Below, piece by piece: positions 11,651-26,600 of a stretch of DNA of 64,000 nt. The notes beneath the pieces were generated by a model that was not told the origin of the DNA, did no database searches, and saw only the letters and a program-made list of their open reading frames with translations. Source of the DNA: Cyanoderma ruficeps (taxonomy: Eukaryota > Chordata > Aves > Passeriformes > Timaliidae); assembly GCA_008694505.1 (NCBI GenBank), contig VZDJ01000063.1:2740339-2804338 (forward strand). Reading direction: 5' to 3'. The position numbers and the translations under genes were made by a program. The first letter of the stretch is position 1; the number at the start of each line of letters is the position of its first letter.

Positions 11651-14600
11651 TTAAAGAAAACTCCTGCTCCCAAACTTCAGGGCTCTGCGTAGATTGTCTC
11701 TGAAGGGACACGGACCCGCACCCGGACACGAGGCTGTGTCAGTGCTCAGGAGACTGACGCCCAGACCATCCCGAACTGACACAGGGGTCTGCACTGTTCT
11801 GTAGTATCTCTGTGCTCTTAGGACCCAAGAGATGCGTTTCAGAGAGGTCAGAGTTACGGGGTGGGATGGGATGAGGGGATCAGCCCTTTGGTCGTGTGTT
11901 TGAAGTGGGATTAGGGCAGCAACCATGCCCCGGTCTCGTGGGCACGGTGACCAGACGGTGCCCACTGTGTGCATTTTGCACACATCAGTGCAGAATGAGG
12001 TTGCTGCCTGCTGCCTGTTCCTGTGATGGATATTGGTTTGTGACAGCCTTGGCCAGGAACGTGGGCTTTGTTCCTGCTGCCACCTGTGGGTTTCCAGCCC
12101 TCTCCATATCCATTTTCCCCCACGATGAAAAGCATAGCTGAGGTGCAGAGGCTGAAGGCCAAGGCTTTGTGTGCCTCTTCTGTGCCTCCTCATGTGCAGT
12201 TGTTTCTGGAACCCCCTTGAACTCCTGCACTGCATTTGCTCTTTTCCCTGTTCACATTTTCTCATTGAAACAAACTTCTGAGGGTGGTGAGTCACCTCGG
12301 AGCAGAGAAAACAGCAAAACCTTTCTGTTCCATCATTCCTGGCTGACCTTGTAATTTTATCTCTAGACCCTCCTTCCTCTCAGCCTCCTGGTTTTGTACT
12401 CATCTCTTGTTGCTGTAATTTAATACTAATAGGATTTGGATTTGGTTTGTTATTTTTCCAGCAGGTAGGGCTTTGGTTCAGTTTGGGTTTACAAGTGCAG
12501 GGTGTGTTAGCAGCGGCAGCACACTGGTGTTAATTACCAGCTACAGAGCTTATTTTATAGCCCCGTGGCGTGTAACCTCAGAAAGCAATAACCAGACTAG
12601 TTATGGCAACAAAACCACGCGCACTCCCCAAAATCTTAACAAATTGGTTGCACAGAGAGTGGTTCCTGGTGTCTTTTGTGGACTGCCAGGCAGCCATAAC
12701 CCTCTTGAAAGTGGTGCGGGATAAGCTCTCTGCTGTTAGCACAAACCTTTTCCCAAAGGCTGAATAAAAGCACACAGAAATAGTTGAAATACTGAATGGT
12801 AACTTAGAGCAGAGAATCAGTAATTGGCTTTTATGCTTACAGCAGCCTTTGTGAGTTCTCTGTTTTGTGGAACAGAAAAACCTTCAGAAAATCGTGCCCT
12901 GTCCTGCCTCGGGTTTCATTATTATAATGCAGTGTATTAGCAAGGGTGTTTGTGAGGTTTTTTTCCTCCACTGGAAAAAATCCGCCCTGCGGCGTAAGGT
13001 GGGGTCAGCCGACATGCACAGAGCACGCTAAGGCAGCAAAATTAGCAAATGACTTAAGTGGTTTGCATTTGTGAGAGAATGCCTGCCCCGAGCCTCTAAG
13101 CCTTGGCTCCTCATGAGGCAGCTTCTCCGGGGGCTGCTGAGGTGTTCCAGTGCGTCTTGGCTTTTCTCAGGATAAAAAGAGCGTGTGGAATGAGTTGAGG
13201 GGGATTGAACACACATATGCACTCTTTTCTCGTAAAAGTTGAGCAAAAGTAGTGTCTTAAATGGGACTACCATGGATAACTTGACAAGAGAATTGCCACC
13301 AAAAACAATCTAGTTTTTTGTTTTAACAGCTGGCAGAGGTGCGTGCTGTCTTTGTGTGTGGAGTAGCACCCATCACCAGTATGGGTGGGGGGCTCAAAAG
13401 TAGTTGACCCATTACTCACTGGGTGTAACTTGTGCTCCAGTGCCCTGGAAGCATCTTGGGTTTTCTCTCAGTGGTGAGAATAAGTAGAAACTTAAGTTCA
13501 TTTGCCTGCAGCTTTGTTGGTTAAGATTAATTAAAAGTGTGATCTTAAGGAACTGGGGTTGATCGGGCTGTGCTGACTGCAGGATCCTCGACAGCCTCTG
13601 CAAATCAGGATACACAACGCAGACCCAGTAGTTGTTCCTGCTATAATGTCCTTCCCATACCACGTGCAATGCCAGCATTATGGAGCTGCATCTCAGTTGT
13701 CACCCAGACTGAGCCTTTAGCAGCAGCATCAGCTGCACTGCAGCCATGAACAGGGGTGGTGGGACTCCCAGCGCTGGGAGGCTCCTTGTGGAGACCTGCC
13801 TCTCCTACTAGTCATTGACTGAGGTTATTTGTGTTTGCCATGTGCAGTGGCCACCCTATGGTAAGCCTAGGCCGCCAAGATTTTATAAGTCTGGTAAAGA
13901 GAATTTCTGTAATCATTTGTTTTTAGTGGCTGAACCAGTTGTGAACCACAGCATGGGGCCTTGAGCAGTGAGTGTCTTGCCAGACCTCAAGGGTTCTGTG
14001 TGGAGTGGGTTCCTGGGCCCTTGCTCTGACACCTTATTGTCAGTAAGAAGTGACATGCACAAATGGCATGTGCCACCACACTGAAAATAGCTCTTGACAG
14101 TGCCCTGGGAGCAGGCGGCTGCCTTATATGTCCTGCTGCACATGCCACTGCCTCGGGGGGTGGGGAAGCCCCTTCCCACCACAGGTGCTACACATCCCAC
14201 AGCTTACAGCAAGGATAGCCTGTCCTCCCAGGCCTGCCTGCATTCTCCTGAAGATACAAGGGGTTGAATGTTAGTCTGTGAATTTAGCAGGGAAAAAAAC
14301 TGAGTGCAGTGTTCAAGCTGATGTTGGTATTTGCATTAAGCAAGTGTGACTGGGCTTGTGTGTCAGTCTGTCAGCAGAAAGGAAGGAAAGAAACAGTGCT
14401 CTGCTGAGCCCTCAGCAAGCCTTGCAGAAACAGCTTGATGTCCATCCTGGTCACCTTTTCACATGAGCTTTCTTTATTTCTTGCGCATAGGATTGCCAGG
14501 TGCTCTTAAACCAGATGAAAGAGATCACAGGAATTCAGGATTCAGCATTCCTGCTTGCCGCTCTAAAGGTTTGTGTATATTGCCATTGTTTTGGGGAAAG

Positions 14601-17600
14601 AGAGCTCTGATTTTGTCCAAAAAGTCAGGCAAGTTCAGGCTCCCACCCAACATAGCACACGGGTGCTGGCGGATGTGTTGTCAAGTGATGATGAGCCTGT
14701 CCTTGTCAGAATGATCCATGCGTGGCCTGTGAGAGCGATCCAGGATCACTCTGGATGCCTGAGAGGCAAAGGGTAAATCTTTTGCTGTTCTGCTCCTCAC
14801 TGGTGCTTCGCTTTCCGCTACCATTCCACCAGGCTGCTGATGGAGATCTCATGGAAGCAGTCACCTTCCTGACAGAGGACCCTGCTCCAGAGCCAGTGCA
14901 GAACCCAGCTGCTGCAGAGCCATCCACCTGGGAAAGGAGTGCTGTGGGCAAGCAGCTTGCACAGGGTGAGCTCCACCTCTGCTCACCCCTAAAGCTTCAT
15001 GTGTTTGTGTGAGCTCAGAGGGGAAGTATCCATCCTCCGTGCTTCTGCCAGCAGTATATCACTCCAGCTTCTGTTCTGGTGCATATTTTGGCAGTACTGA
15101 TCACTTAGTAGTGTTTTAATAATGTTTGGAGGTGACACATCGCAGTTAAAAAGTTGATGTTCCTGTCTCATTATTCCAGGAGGTCTGAACTGTTTCCTTA
15201 AGCTCTGAATTTGGCTGTAAGGAAATCTGGGTTGTACACAGCTGCATGCTGTGCCCTGTTCTCCTCATTCAGCTCACTCAGTGGCTTTTAGGTTGCCTGG
15301 CACGATCAGAACAGGGATTTCTGTTTAAAACCTGAGATAGAAAATTTTGCTTGAATTGATCGAAGAGCCGTATTTGTGAAGTGTGACGCTCTCTAGAATT
15401 TCCTCTTCGAGAGAATGTTTGCTGCTGCTGATGGAAAGCTGATCAGAATGCTGCTTCCACTTCTAGATGTTAATGCTGCACCTGCCCCACACAACCAAGA
15501 CAACCTTTGCCCAGCCAACACTGTCAGACCACTGGAATCACCAAAAGCTCCGGCTGCAGAAAGGGATGCAGCTGAAAGGTCAGTGGAGCTGTAAATGGCC
15601 CCCCAACTTTGGTTTTTCCCAGGTATCATAAGTGAGCTCTGAAGCTGGTAACTGTAGAATCAAACATGGATCACCTGCCAGGTGGACCTACTGGCTGGAG
15701 GGGAGTTTGGTTCCTGTAGCTCACGTGAATTTTTGGGAGGTGTTTTACGGCACAGTGTTTATCTCTTGTGACAGACCACAGGACACCCATTCTGCTGAGA
15801 ACAAAAACCGCTCCAAAAGGAAGCGCTGTGAAGTGTGGGGAGAGAACCCCAAGCAGAATGACTGGAGAAGAGCAGGTGACTGGCCTGTTGGAATGAAAAA
15901 TATCGGAAATACGTGTTGGTTTAGTGCTGTTATACAGGTAACCTGCAAAAAAGTTCTCTTTTTCTAATATCAAACTTGCTGTGGGCTTGGAGTCGTAATG
16001 TTTCGGTTAGAAGTAACCATGCAGCAGTTCTGTGAGGGAGTCACTGTATGCAGACGAGTAAATGTGACCCTGCTCAAACACAGAAACTTCTGGGTTTATG
16101 TGATGTGACTGTGATGTGTTTTGGGCCTGTACAGAAAGAGCCAAGGAGCAGTTAAATAGGCTTTGCTTAAAAATAGCTACAGATACAGAGAATCTGTGTG
16201 TCTGTATGCAGGGAGTTATGCAGCGATGGCCAAGTGCCTACTGAAATGATAAAAGCTTGCCAGGCAAAGTGAACAGATAATTTAATTTTACTGCAGTTAT
16301 TGTTGGCTCGATAACACATGGTGTATCATATTTCAGTTAATGGAATACACTGGCATAGATGCTTGGACAAATAAACAACTAGGCAGCATATATTATTAGT
16401 AATGACCTGAAGAAGAGACAACAGCAAGTGGAACCGAGCAGATCTGTCTCTCCTAACCATTTTACATCAGCAGAGAGATGTTAATCATTTGTCTTCAGCT
16501 CTGAGAGGAAGTAAGAAAGCTGCAAATGGGTTCTTCTCACCGTGACTTGTTCTTGGATGCTTTTCTGAGCCTGCCTGTGCAGAATAGAGTGATTTTCCTA
16601 AAGGGTTTATACCTATCCTAGGAGATTTCATCCTTGGGTGGGTACAAACATGCTGATGATCTCAAAGGTCTGTTCCAGCCTAGTTAATTCTATGATTCTG
16701 ACTCTGTGCACAGGGGCTGCTCACATTGTAAATGTGTGTTCAGTAACACGGGACCATTGGGAATGTGAAGTTTGCAAAAGAAACCTGTTAAGTCAGAGTG
16801 AAAGCAGGGCATCAGGTTGCAGTGAGTCCAATCCTTGCAGGTGCTGACCAAGCTTTACCTCTCCTCTCTTTTCAGTCTCTGTTTCAGTTGCCAGAATTCC
16901 GGAGGCTGGTCCTTGGGTATTCCCCCCCACAGAATGTGCTTGAAAGTTGTCGTAGTCACACTGTAAGTTGTCATTCAGTAACACTGTCAAGTTTCCTTCT
17001 TTTGTGGTATAGCATTCTGCTCTTTCTCTAACCAGATTTAATCTGGGGCCGTCTGAGACCTGTGGCTTTAAAACCATCTAGCTACGTTTAAGATAAATTT
17101 AGGAAATTCTCTAAGACAGAATCAGGATAGGAAAAAAAAAGAGCTGCTTCTTGTACCCCTGTCCTCTAGAGCCTTTAACTGCTGTGTAGGGAGATGTTTC
17201 TCCCATAAAACTTCTTCGGCAGCTCCAGATTACTCGTTGGTTTGCATGCATGGTAGAAGAACTGGTATTTGAGCCAGCATGCAGCTGGTTGGGTACCTTT
17301 TACAAGATGTGCATGTGGTGTTCAGTAGCACTAAGTTTTAAGATGATGCTTTTTAGAGCTGCAGGAAGGCTTTAACTTCTCTTCTTCTCGCAATGCAGGG
17401 AAAAAGAAATATTGCATTCATGCAAGAACTTCAGTGTCTGTTTGCATTAATGCTGGGGACATGGCGTAAGTTTGTGGACCCTTCTGCGGCGCTGGAACTC
17501 TTGAGGGACGTGTTTAGATCAACTGAACAGCCACAGGTAAAACCACACTAAAAAGCCTTTTGCTCTCTTCACACTTGCAGTCCCAGCCACAGCAACCCCA

Positions 17601-20600
17601 TTTTGCCTCATCCTGCTGGTACTTTCAGAGGCCTTTTTCCAAGTTTGTCAGCCAACAAGCAGCTGTCCCTGTGTCATTAGAGCTGAATGTACATGCGTGC
17701 TAATTAACCAACCAGTGTAGCATGGCACTACCCAGTGCCATCTGCATAGTTGGGTAGAGATCACGATAATTTCCTCTGATCTAGTGTTCAGATGAGGGGT
17801 GCTCATTATCAGTCTTAATCAGCACTTCAGTCTCACATAGCTCAGCTGAGTGGGCACAGCAGTACCAGTCAGGTTGTGTTCAGTGGGTCTGTGACACCAG
17901 CAGACTGGGGGAACACTTTCTGGTGGGTGTCACGATTTACTTTCCACTTTGGTCTCTCTTCTAGCAAGATGTGAGTGAATTTACACACAAACTACTGGAC
18001 TGGCTGGAGGACGCATTCCAGCTCACTGTGAATGTCACGTGAGTTCTGTGTGGGCTCGGGAGTTTGATCTAAGGAGAGTTTTAATAAATCAGAGGACTTC
18101 GGGTGAAAATTTTGAGCAAATGAGTGTGTTCTTTGTTTCCTGTGGATGAGGCTTATTAAGCTTTCAATGTTGTGTCTGCATCTCCTATTGGTGACTTCAC
18201 TCGGTGCTGATATGGCCTGCAGAGTAAATGAGCTTTTGAGGGAGCTCAGCAGCCCTGGTGAACAGAACAGCTCTGGTAGTTTGAAGCTTCCTTTCAGAAG
18301 CTGGCACCTTAACTTTTTTTTTCCACCCTTGCCAGTCAAAGTGTTATAATGTGCTTTGGAACATGAAAATTAATGAGAAGCTTCCTCTTTATTTACTGCT
18401 TGGATAGAAAAATATACTTTTGCCTGTAGGCCCCTAAGCAGAGGCTTGGATTCTGACTTGGGGTTTTTTGCAGCTGACAGCTGTAAACAAAACTGTGCTT
18501 TTGCTCTCTGAAACAGGAGCCCTGGGGACAAATCCAAAAACCCGATGGTGCAGCTCTTCTATGGGACTTTCCTGACTGAGGGTGTCCATGAGGGTGAGTT
18601 AAGGCTGTGGTAGATTCAACTTTTTAACTTCTTTGAGTGTTTTTTGAGTTAACCAGAATTTTTTGTTCTCTTGAGTTAGCTCATGGTTTCTGTATGGTTT
18701 CCATCATCCAGGCAACACTTTTTCCAAGATTGAGACCTTTGGTCAGTATCCCCTTCAGGTAAATGGTTACCGGAACTTGAATGAGTGCTTGGAAGGAGCC
18801 ATGGTGGAGGGAGAGATGGATGAGGCAACAGCATCTCAGTCAGTGAAGTATGGACAGGAGGTTAGTTTGACCCTTTTTTTGTCAAGCCCGTGGTTGCTTG
18901 CTGCAGAAAAGTACAGCACACACAGTGCAGGGGTACTCTGATAACTTTAAATGGTGAGTGTTCTCTAAGAATTGAATACAAAACATTTTCTGGATACCTG
19001 GAATCTCACGGAAGTGTCTGTTAGCATTAGGTGGTCAGACACTACGCGTGGTTAGACACTAAGTCTTGGCTGATTTATAAAGATGTGTTGTCCTATGTAA
19101 CCAGTTCAAAGACTTTATTTTAAATTGCAAAGGTCAATGTCTGCCTCTGAATCAAGTGTGATCAAGTCTCTCTCTTTCTGTTGAAGCCTACCTGTACCTG
19201 AGTAGGGGGAGACCTACTGCCTCCATATTTTCAGAGGGTAAAAGTACAGTGCTTAACTCCATGGTATGCCATTTGGAATTTGACTCTTTCTCCTTATCGT
19301 GTATGGTTTGGGGGTTTTCTTCTTGCTTTCACTCTTATTTTCTGACTGTGATGATTTTATTTATTTTTTTTTCAATCTCACTAATCACAAACCAATCATA
19401 AAAAACTTAGTTGCAGCAAGATGAAGAAGCACCATTGCATTCAGCATCCTCTGTGTGTAAGTCCAGCAAAAGTTGGCTTGGAGAAAGGCTGGGAAACAAC
19501 ATTGGTAAAGGTATCTAGTGTAGGCAGGGCAGAGAAGACTATTTCAGTTCTATGAGAATGTCTGAAAATTAGCAAAGGAGAAACAAAGTATTGAGCAGGG
19601 GAGCCCTGTTCTGACTCTGGACTCAAATGTTTATTCTGGGTTTTCCTGGTTTCTGCCCGTGGCAGTTCAGGCGCATTTACAGGGGATGTGGATGAAGCTG
19701 GTGTTGGCTGGCACTGGAGACAAAGGCACATTGGAGCTCATCAGACAGGTTCATTTCAATCCAAGCTTTTAACTTCCTCAAAATCCTTTCCCAAAATTAA
19801 GGGAAATTTGACCAATCATGGAGCTGTTTTAATTCTTTTGTCTGCACAGATAGGAGGAAAAGGTTCTCCTTAATTTTTGAGAAGCCTTGCTGGGAAAATG
19901 GTGCATCTTAGTTTCACTTCCTAGGATGTGGTGGGTAAAGGGTGGCATGATAGGGGACATAGGAAAAAAGGTGATTTTGTCTTTTGAGCACCTAGGCAAG
20001 TGTGCTGAAAATCAAAGCAGCAGTGGAGTTAACAGAAATTTATCCCAGTCTGTGGGAGCATAAATCATTCCTTCTTTGTAGTTATGGGCTGCTTCTTAGA
20101 AAGCTCTGATGTGGGGGAGTTTTGTTGTCGCAGCACATCTGACATGAACCCCACAAAGGAAAATGAGCTTGATGTGCTCATCCTGAGTCCAGAGGGGAAC
20201 ACGAAGTCAGTGGTGCCAAGCTAAGACAGGTGAAGGAAGTTTCTGGCAGTGGATGCTGAAGTCATTGTGAATCCAGAAAGAGCGAGAGGAAGTGTAAATT
20301 CAACTGAGATTTTTCCTGTCAGCATAACTCTTTAGTTTATGAAGCTACAGAAAGTAGCTGGGGGTCTTCTCTGAATCCCTTTAATCAAGTAGTTGCAAGT
20401 AGACTGAGTGAGAACAAGGGTTCTGGTGCTGCAGGAGGACTCCAGGTTTGTTCATCACTGCATGTGATCTGCCTCAGAAGTCTCTTGGGGCCTCTTAGAT
20501 GATGTGCAGATTGTGTGTAGCCTCTGCTAATTTGTGAAATTCAGTGCTGGACTTGTTAATAATCCATCAAGCTGGATGCATCAGGCAGTGACAAGTAACA

Positions 20601-23600
20601 TTGAGAGCAATTATGAGGCTTTTTCTCAGTAAAAATATAAAATGGAAGCATAAATTTCTAACTTGTAAAGTTTGGCTTTCTGACTAGTCACTCTGCAAAC
20701 AAAACCTAATTCAGTGCTTAAAGACAGAGAGACTTTTAAATCAGTCTGAAATCATGTAGGATCAGTCTAAAATGTGCCATTAGCAGTCATCTTAAAACAA
20801 GTCCCTTTGGGGGCATTTCTGCTTTTGTTACAGCGCTGGTTTACAAAACTCCCACCAGTTCTGACCTTTGAACTCTCCCGATTTGAGTTCAATCAGTCAC
20901 TAGGACAGCCAGAGAAAATTCACACCAAGCTAGAGTTTCCCCAGACTATATATATGGACAGGTGAGTTGTCCTGTTGTACGGTATGTTTACAGCTATTGC
21001 TTTGTTATAAATAAAGAAATTAAAAAGGTTGTTTGGGTGAGCAAGGAAAGATCCTAAAATATTTACAAAAGATTGTGGATGTTAGTAGTAAACAAATCTC
21101 ACCTGACAAATGGGGCTCTGTATTTCTGTTTAGGTACCTCTACTGCAATAAAGATCTGATTCAGATGAAAAGAGAGGAGATGAAGAGATTGAAGGAGAAA
21201 ATGGTGACTCTGCAGCAGAAGCTGGAAAGGTGAGTCGTCAGCTGGTTTTATTTTTATGCCCCCTGGAAGAGGCAAGTGTTTACTTTTAAATGAGCTTTCC
21301 AATAGTAGAGAAACTTGTATGGAAGGAGAAGCAACAACATGTTTATTCTGAAACATGTGGAAGAAAAAAGTGTGTTTTCAAAAACCTGTCTCTTCTATGG
21401 TTTCTAAATTTTATTGATACTTGTTACAGAAATAAATTCTTTAAAGAGCAGAGTTGACACTGTCAGCTGCACTGGCAATGGAGGTGAGGAAGCCCAGTAG
21501 TACACGACAGAAGAAGTTGTTCTTCTCTTGTCCCATGAGGTTTAAACCCATCTCATTCCTTCATTCATACAACACCTTACTTCTTTCCATAGGTACATGG
21601 AATATGGCTCTGGCCCAGCCCGCTTTCCACTGCCTGACATGCTGCAGTATGTGCTTGAATTCATTGCCACCAAGCCAGCTGTGGCTGTTTCCTCTGCTCA
21701 GAGCTCTCAAACAACTCTCCTGCACTCCCACGCCAAGCCTCATGTTTTGGACGTGCTTTCACAGCCAAACGGGTCAGTAAACAGAAATAAAAAGGATGCA
21801 CAGGAGAACACTTCACCTCCCAAGTAAATGGTCCTGGGTGGCATTCCAAAAGCGGGTTGTTTATCTGGGCACTGGTGGACACGATGCTGTAATGTGCAAA
21901 TGCTTGTGCAAGTAGTGGGTCACTGCTTTGCTGCTCGTTTGGTTCTGTTCATGTAAATAGAACACTGCATCTCGGTCTGTTCTTTCTCCTTGTCCAAAAG
22001 CATCCCTATATTCCTTGCCTAAGCAGCAGTTAAGAACTGAATTATGTGCCCTTTTTGGTTAGGCTACTCATTTTTTTGCTTCACTGACCAGTAAATTACA
22101 GCAATATTGGATTATTATAACCCTGGCCAGCATGGTTGGTTTAACACTCTAAATTAAGCTGAGTAAACTTTCTTAGTAGTTATGGCAGGAATTTTTAACA
22201 TTGCTCATTGTGGATCAGTGCTTAGAGAGTTCTGTAAGAACTTTCCTTAGTATTTTTCCCTATATTTTATCTTGGTCTGTGAAGGAAGAAGCACATTTCA
22301 GTCTACTTGTTCTCTCTACATTTTATACCTCTCTGGAAAGGAAATCCTGCTCCAGCTCTGGAGTAATTTTTGTTTGGTTTATTTCATATTCTTTTCCAAA
22401 AAAAAGAAAAACCAGAGAAAGATTAAAAAAACCTGCCCAATACTCTTGGATTTTGCTCTACAGCATACAAGAAAGGTCCAACACTAGGACTGAAGATGAG
22501 GCTTTCTTTGTGGCAAATCCTTTGCTGCAGCAAAACCCCAGTATGGAGCTCCAGCCTGCTGTTTCACCAGCAGAACTGTCTGAACGTCCAGCACCTCACG
22601 TGGTCTCCGAGGAAGAGCTGAACCTGGTTCAGACGTGTCTGCAACGATGGAGAAACGAGATCGAGCAAGACGTGCAAGGTTGGCCCCAAATGCATTTGTA
22701 GTGATTCTCCTTCTGAATGTCCACCTGGTTTCCCCTCTGTAGCTTTGCTGGATACAGCCTGAACTACAAATAATTTTGTCCCTGTGTGAGCTCTGGTGTT
22801 GAGTCTTTCTGATCGTCTCTGCGTGGCTTCAAACTCTTTGAAGTGAAAGGAGCTAGCATGGCCTGATGAGTAGTCATTAATTTTTATGCATTTCTCTCGT
22901 TGTTGATGTTCTTGGCAGATCTGAAGCAGTCTATTGCCGGAATCAACCTGTCCATCAAACAAATGTACTGTGACCCTCTCCTCCAACAGGTAGGAAATGC
23001 AGCTCCAGTACATAAATATTAAACTACTATTGCTCATCTTCATTTTTGTTAGTAGATGTTGGTTTAAATTGCCCTCTTCGCTGTATTTTTAAATTTCCAG
23101 TGATGAAGCAGAGAAAGATTTACTTATGAAAATCTGGTATCTTCTTAAAACTCAATTTTCACACAGTAAGAAACGTATCAGATTGCTTGACTCTTGTGCC
23201 GTGCTACACTCACAAACAGTCCCACTGTTTGTGTACAGAGGTCAGGCAGAATCAGTCCCTGACTGCACATCTGAATGATGTCCATGCCACTTTGCAGGTT
23301 CCTTATCGTTTGCATGCAGTCCTGGTCCATGAGGGGCAAGCAAATGCTGGGCACTACTGGGCCTTCATATATGACCAGCCTCGGAAGAGATGGCTCAAAT
23401 ACAATGACATCTTGGTGACAGAGTCATCGTGGGAAGAGCTGGAGCGGGAGTCATTTGGAGGCTTGAGGAATGCCAGTGCCTACTGCCTGATGTACATCAG
23501 TGACCAGGTGTCCTGTGCTGGTGCAGGTACAGAGCCACAGCTGCTGGTTAATGAGACATTTGTGTGCTGGTTTGTCTCTCTGGCCTGCATCATCATTATG

Positions 23601-26600
23601 TTCCTCGGCTTCCCCCAGCATGGCTGTCTTTTGACAAAGCACAAAACTTCACCCCAGATAGGATTGAAATAATCCACTTCATGCTCGATTCATTTCTAAA
23701 TCCGTGGTAGGGCTGAAAACTGCCAGGAGAAGCACCCAGGTGAGACTGGAAAAAGCACCTCAGGCGTGAATTTCATGGGAACAGACTCACACTGCCCTTT
23801 TGCTACATTTAACATGCATCTAGTGATAGTGTTCTTCATTTTGACTTTCCGTAGTGTTTATATGGCAGCATTTGTTTCCTCAGGGCATGTGAAATGCCTC
23901 CTACTTTATCTCTCCCATTTTTATCACACTTCCTTACTCGTTTGCTTGGTCTTTGATGATTCTGTTACACTGAATTTAAATGTGCAGCTTTTCCCCGAGA
24001 GGTATTGGTATCTGAGTGGCTCAGATTTGGTGTATTTGCAGTGCCAGTGTATGAATAGTTTTGTGGAGAAATTGCTGTGCACGTGGCTCTAGACATGGCA
24101 AACAGCTGTACAAGGACCCAATAATTTCACGCGTGGCTCATTTTGATGTAATAAATGGAAAGAAACAATGGAGAGCTGACATTCTGTTCATTGCTAAATG
24201 TGGCTGATGAGGATCTGGAAGTTGTTCATTGTTTTCTTGTGACAGTTCTGAAATGTACCCATGGGGTGGTTTGTTCTCCTATTTAATGCAATTTTTTGTT
24301 GTTTTTGAAAGCATTTTGCAAAGGGTGCATAACAATATCTGCTGTAGAAAGTTGCCATTTGCTTTTGATAAATTTTAGGACTTGTCTGAAGCTGATGCTG
24401 CTTGGGTTTTCTGCTGTTTTAAAAATGAATACTAGTAGAATACTAGAAGTAGATCTAAAAAGCACTAAGAAATACCAGCATGACACTCGTGCCATAGAAC
24501 CCATGCAGCCCTTACCTTTAGCTGCTGTACAGTGATGAAGGTATGTCATCTCTGGCTGAGCTGTGAACTTTCCAGCTGTTGGCAGTTCAGTGCTGTTCCC
24601 TGTACAGCTGGAGCCCTTGGATCAGGATGTGTCTGACCTGCACCAGCAGGCACTGGTTCTGGAATTGCTCTGTGTAAATGCTGTCCAGAAGTAGAACGAA
24701 ACAGGGGTTTGTTTTAGATAACTCTGTAGATTTGTCTTTATTTTTGCTCCTTTCCTTCTGCATCACCTTAAATTACAGAGCCAGTAGAAAATTGGACTTC
24801 ATTCCCCTTTTATCCCTCAGTCAGTTTTCTTGTGGCTGCTGATGATATTGTGTGTGAGCTTAGTCCCTAAGGGTGGTGCCCTGCCACAATGTGTCTCCTT
24901 ATGCCAGTCTTGCGTTTCCTGCAGATGAGGATGAGGGCCCAGAGGCTGGACAGTTCCAGAAAGAAGTGGAAGCTTTGTCCCCAGAACTGAAACACTACAT
25001 CCAGGAGGACAACTGGCGCCTGGAGCAGGAGGCAGAGGAGTGGGACGAGGAGCAATCTTGCAAGATTCCTCAGATGGAGCCTTCACCTACTTCTGAATTG
25101 CAGGACGTCTCCTCTGAGTCAGGACCAGGTAATCTCACTCTGAATTTGCAAACTGTGTTGGAGCCAGGAACAGCCAGCTGGTCACCAGTACCACTGTGTT
25201 GAAGCCTTGCACAAATGTGTCAGAATGCAGGAGCAGGTGTGAATGAGGCAGCTGCTGGAGGCTCTGCCCTGACAGTACAAAAGGCTGTTCTGCTGGTTTT
25301 GCACGTGTATCCCTTCAAGCCTGTCCCCAGAAATGCTGTTTCCCATTCACTTAATCACCATGGGCTAATATCAGTTCATTTCCAGCTTTTTCTTTTTTTC
25401 ATAAATATCAAGTGGACAAGTGCTGTTCTCTGGAGTGGGAAACGTTACTTGGCAATCCCTGATGACGTGTGCCATTCCCACTGGAAAGGGGTACGCGCAC
25501 GCTCGCGGGAAGTGCCTTCACCTCTGGGATGAAGGCGGCAGCTGTGTAAAACTGCATGGACAAGCTGCAACACGTTTTAGAACAAGAGAGAAAAAAAATC
25601 TTGCAGCAGCTCTTGCTCACTAGTACCACCCGTCTGCCCCGACAGAGCAATCATCAGTCTGTGAGCAGAGCGTGCGCTCCCTGTCGTCGGAGCACGCCCG
25701 CATTGCCAAGGAGCAGACTGCCCAGGCCATTGCCAACACCGCCGACGCCTACGAGAAGAACGGTGTCGAGGCAGCTCTGTGCGAGGTAGGAGCTGAGCCT
25801 TGGCCCAAGAACCTACCCCTTCTTGTCTCCATATTATTCTTCTTGATAGACCTTTGCTTTTCCCACTTCTGTAGCTGTACCACATTTAGCTCGCTCCCCT
25901 TTGGCTTTCCTGTGTTTTGCTTTGGATTTTCTTACTCTCTTTCTTCTTTCTCTTCTTGGTCACAGCGCAAGGAGGTAGAGCCACTGAAGGCCCATCCAGG
26001 AGAAACATCCCCCACAGTTCAGGCAGAGCAGCCCCAGGACACTCAGGAAGCAGAGGCTGCTGCCCAAACTAGCTCACAGGTCTCTGAAGTGGAAATCCCC
26101 AGTGTGGGGAAGATTCCTGTTAGATCCGATGCAGATGGATATAATGAGGAGGTACAGATCCTAGTGCAGGGGTTAATTACTGCTGCTCATTAACCTGTAG
26201 TGTTGTAGTTAGCTGGCTTTGAGCTGCCCTAAGGGTGGGTGTGATTTTGTCTGTCATAGGAACAACGCCCTGTACAAAGTTAGTTTTCTCACTGTGGAAG
26301 GGAAGGGGACCACATCGTTCCATAATTCCATTTTTAAATGTCATCAGAAAAGGAGCTCTGTAAGAGCACTCAATTTGTCAACATGCATGTTGGTCATAAG
26401 TCCTTTTTCTGACACAACTGTATCAAAATTGATCCTACCTGTGTTAATTTAGTTACAAGTCTCTTTGCTGGTTTCAGTTACTGTTTCATCCCCAGTGAAG
26501 CACCTTAATCCCAACAACATAATTTGCGTACCCTGCCCACTGATTTTTTTGACTTTAACCACTCTCATACATGCTCAAGTAGTGTTTTGGAAGTTCTCTC

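Noticed and set aside
10957..11673. 238-codon minus-strand frame across the USP28 CpG island
   Set aside because: Arg/Pro/Ala-rich translation typical of CpG islands, antisense to USP28 exon 1, no homology recognised.
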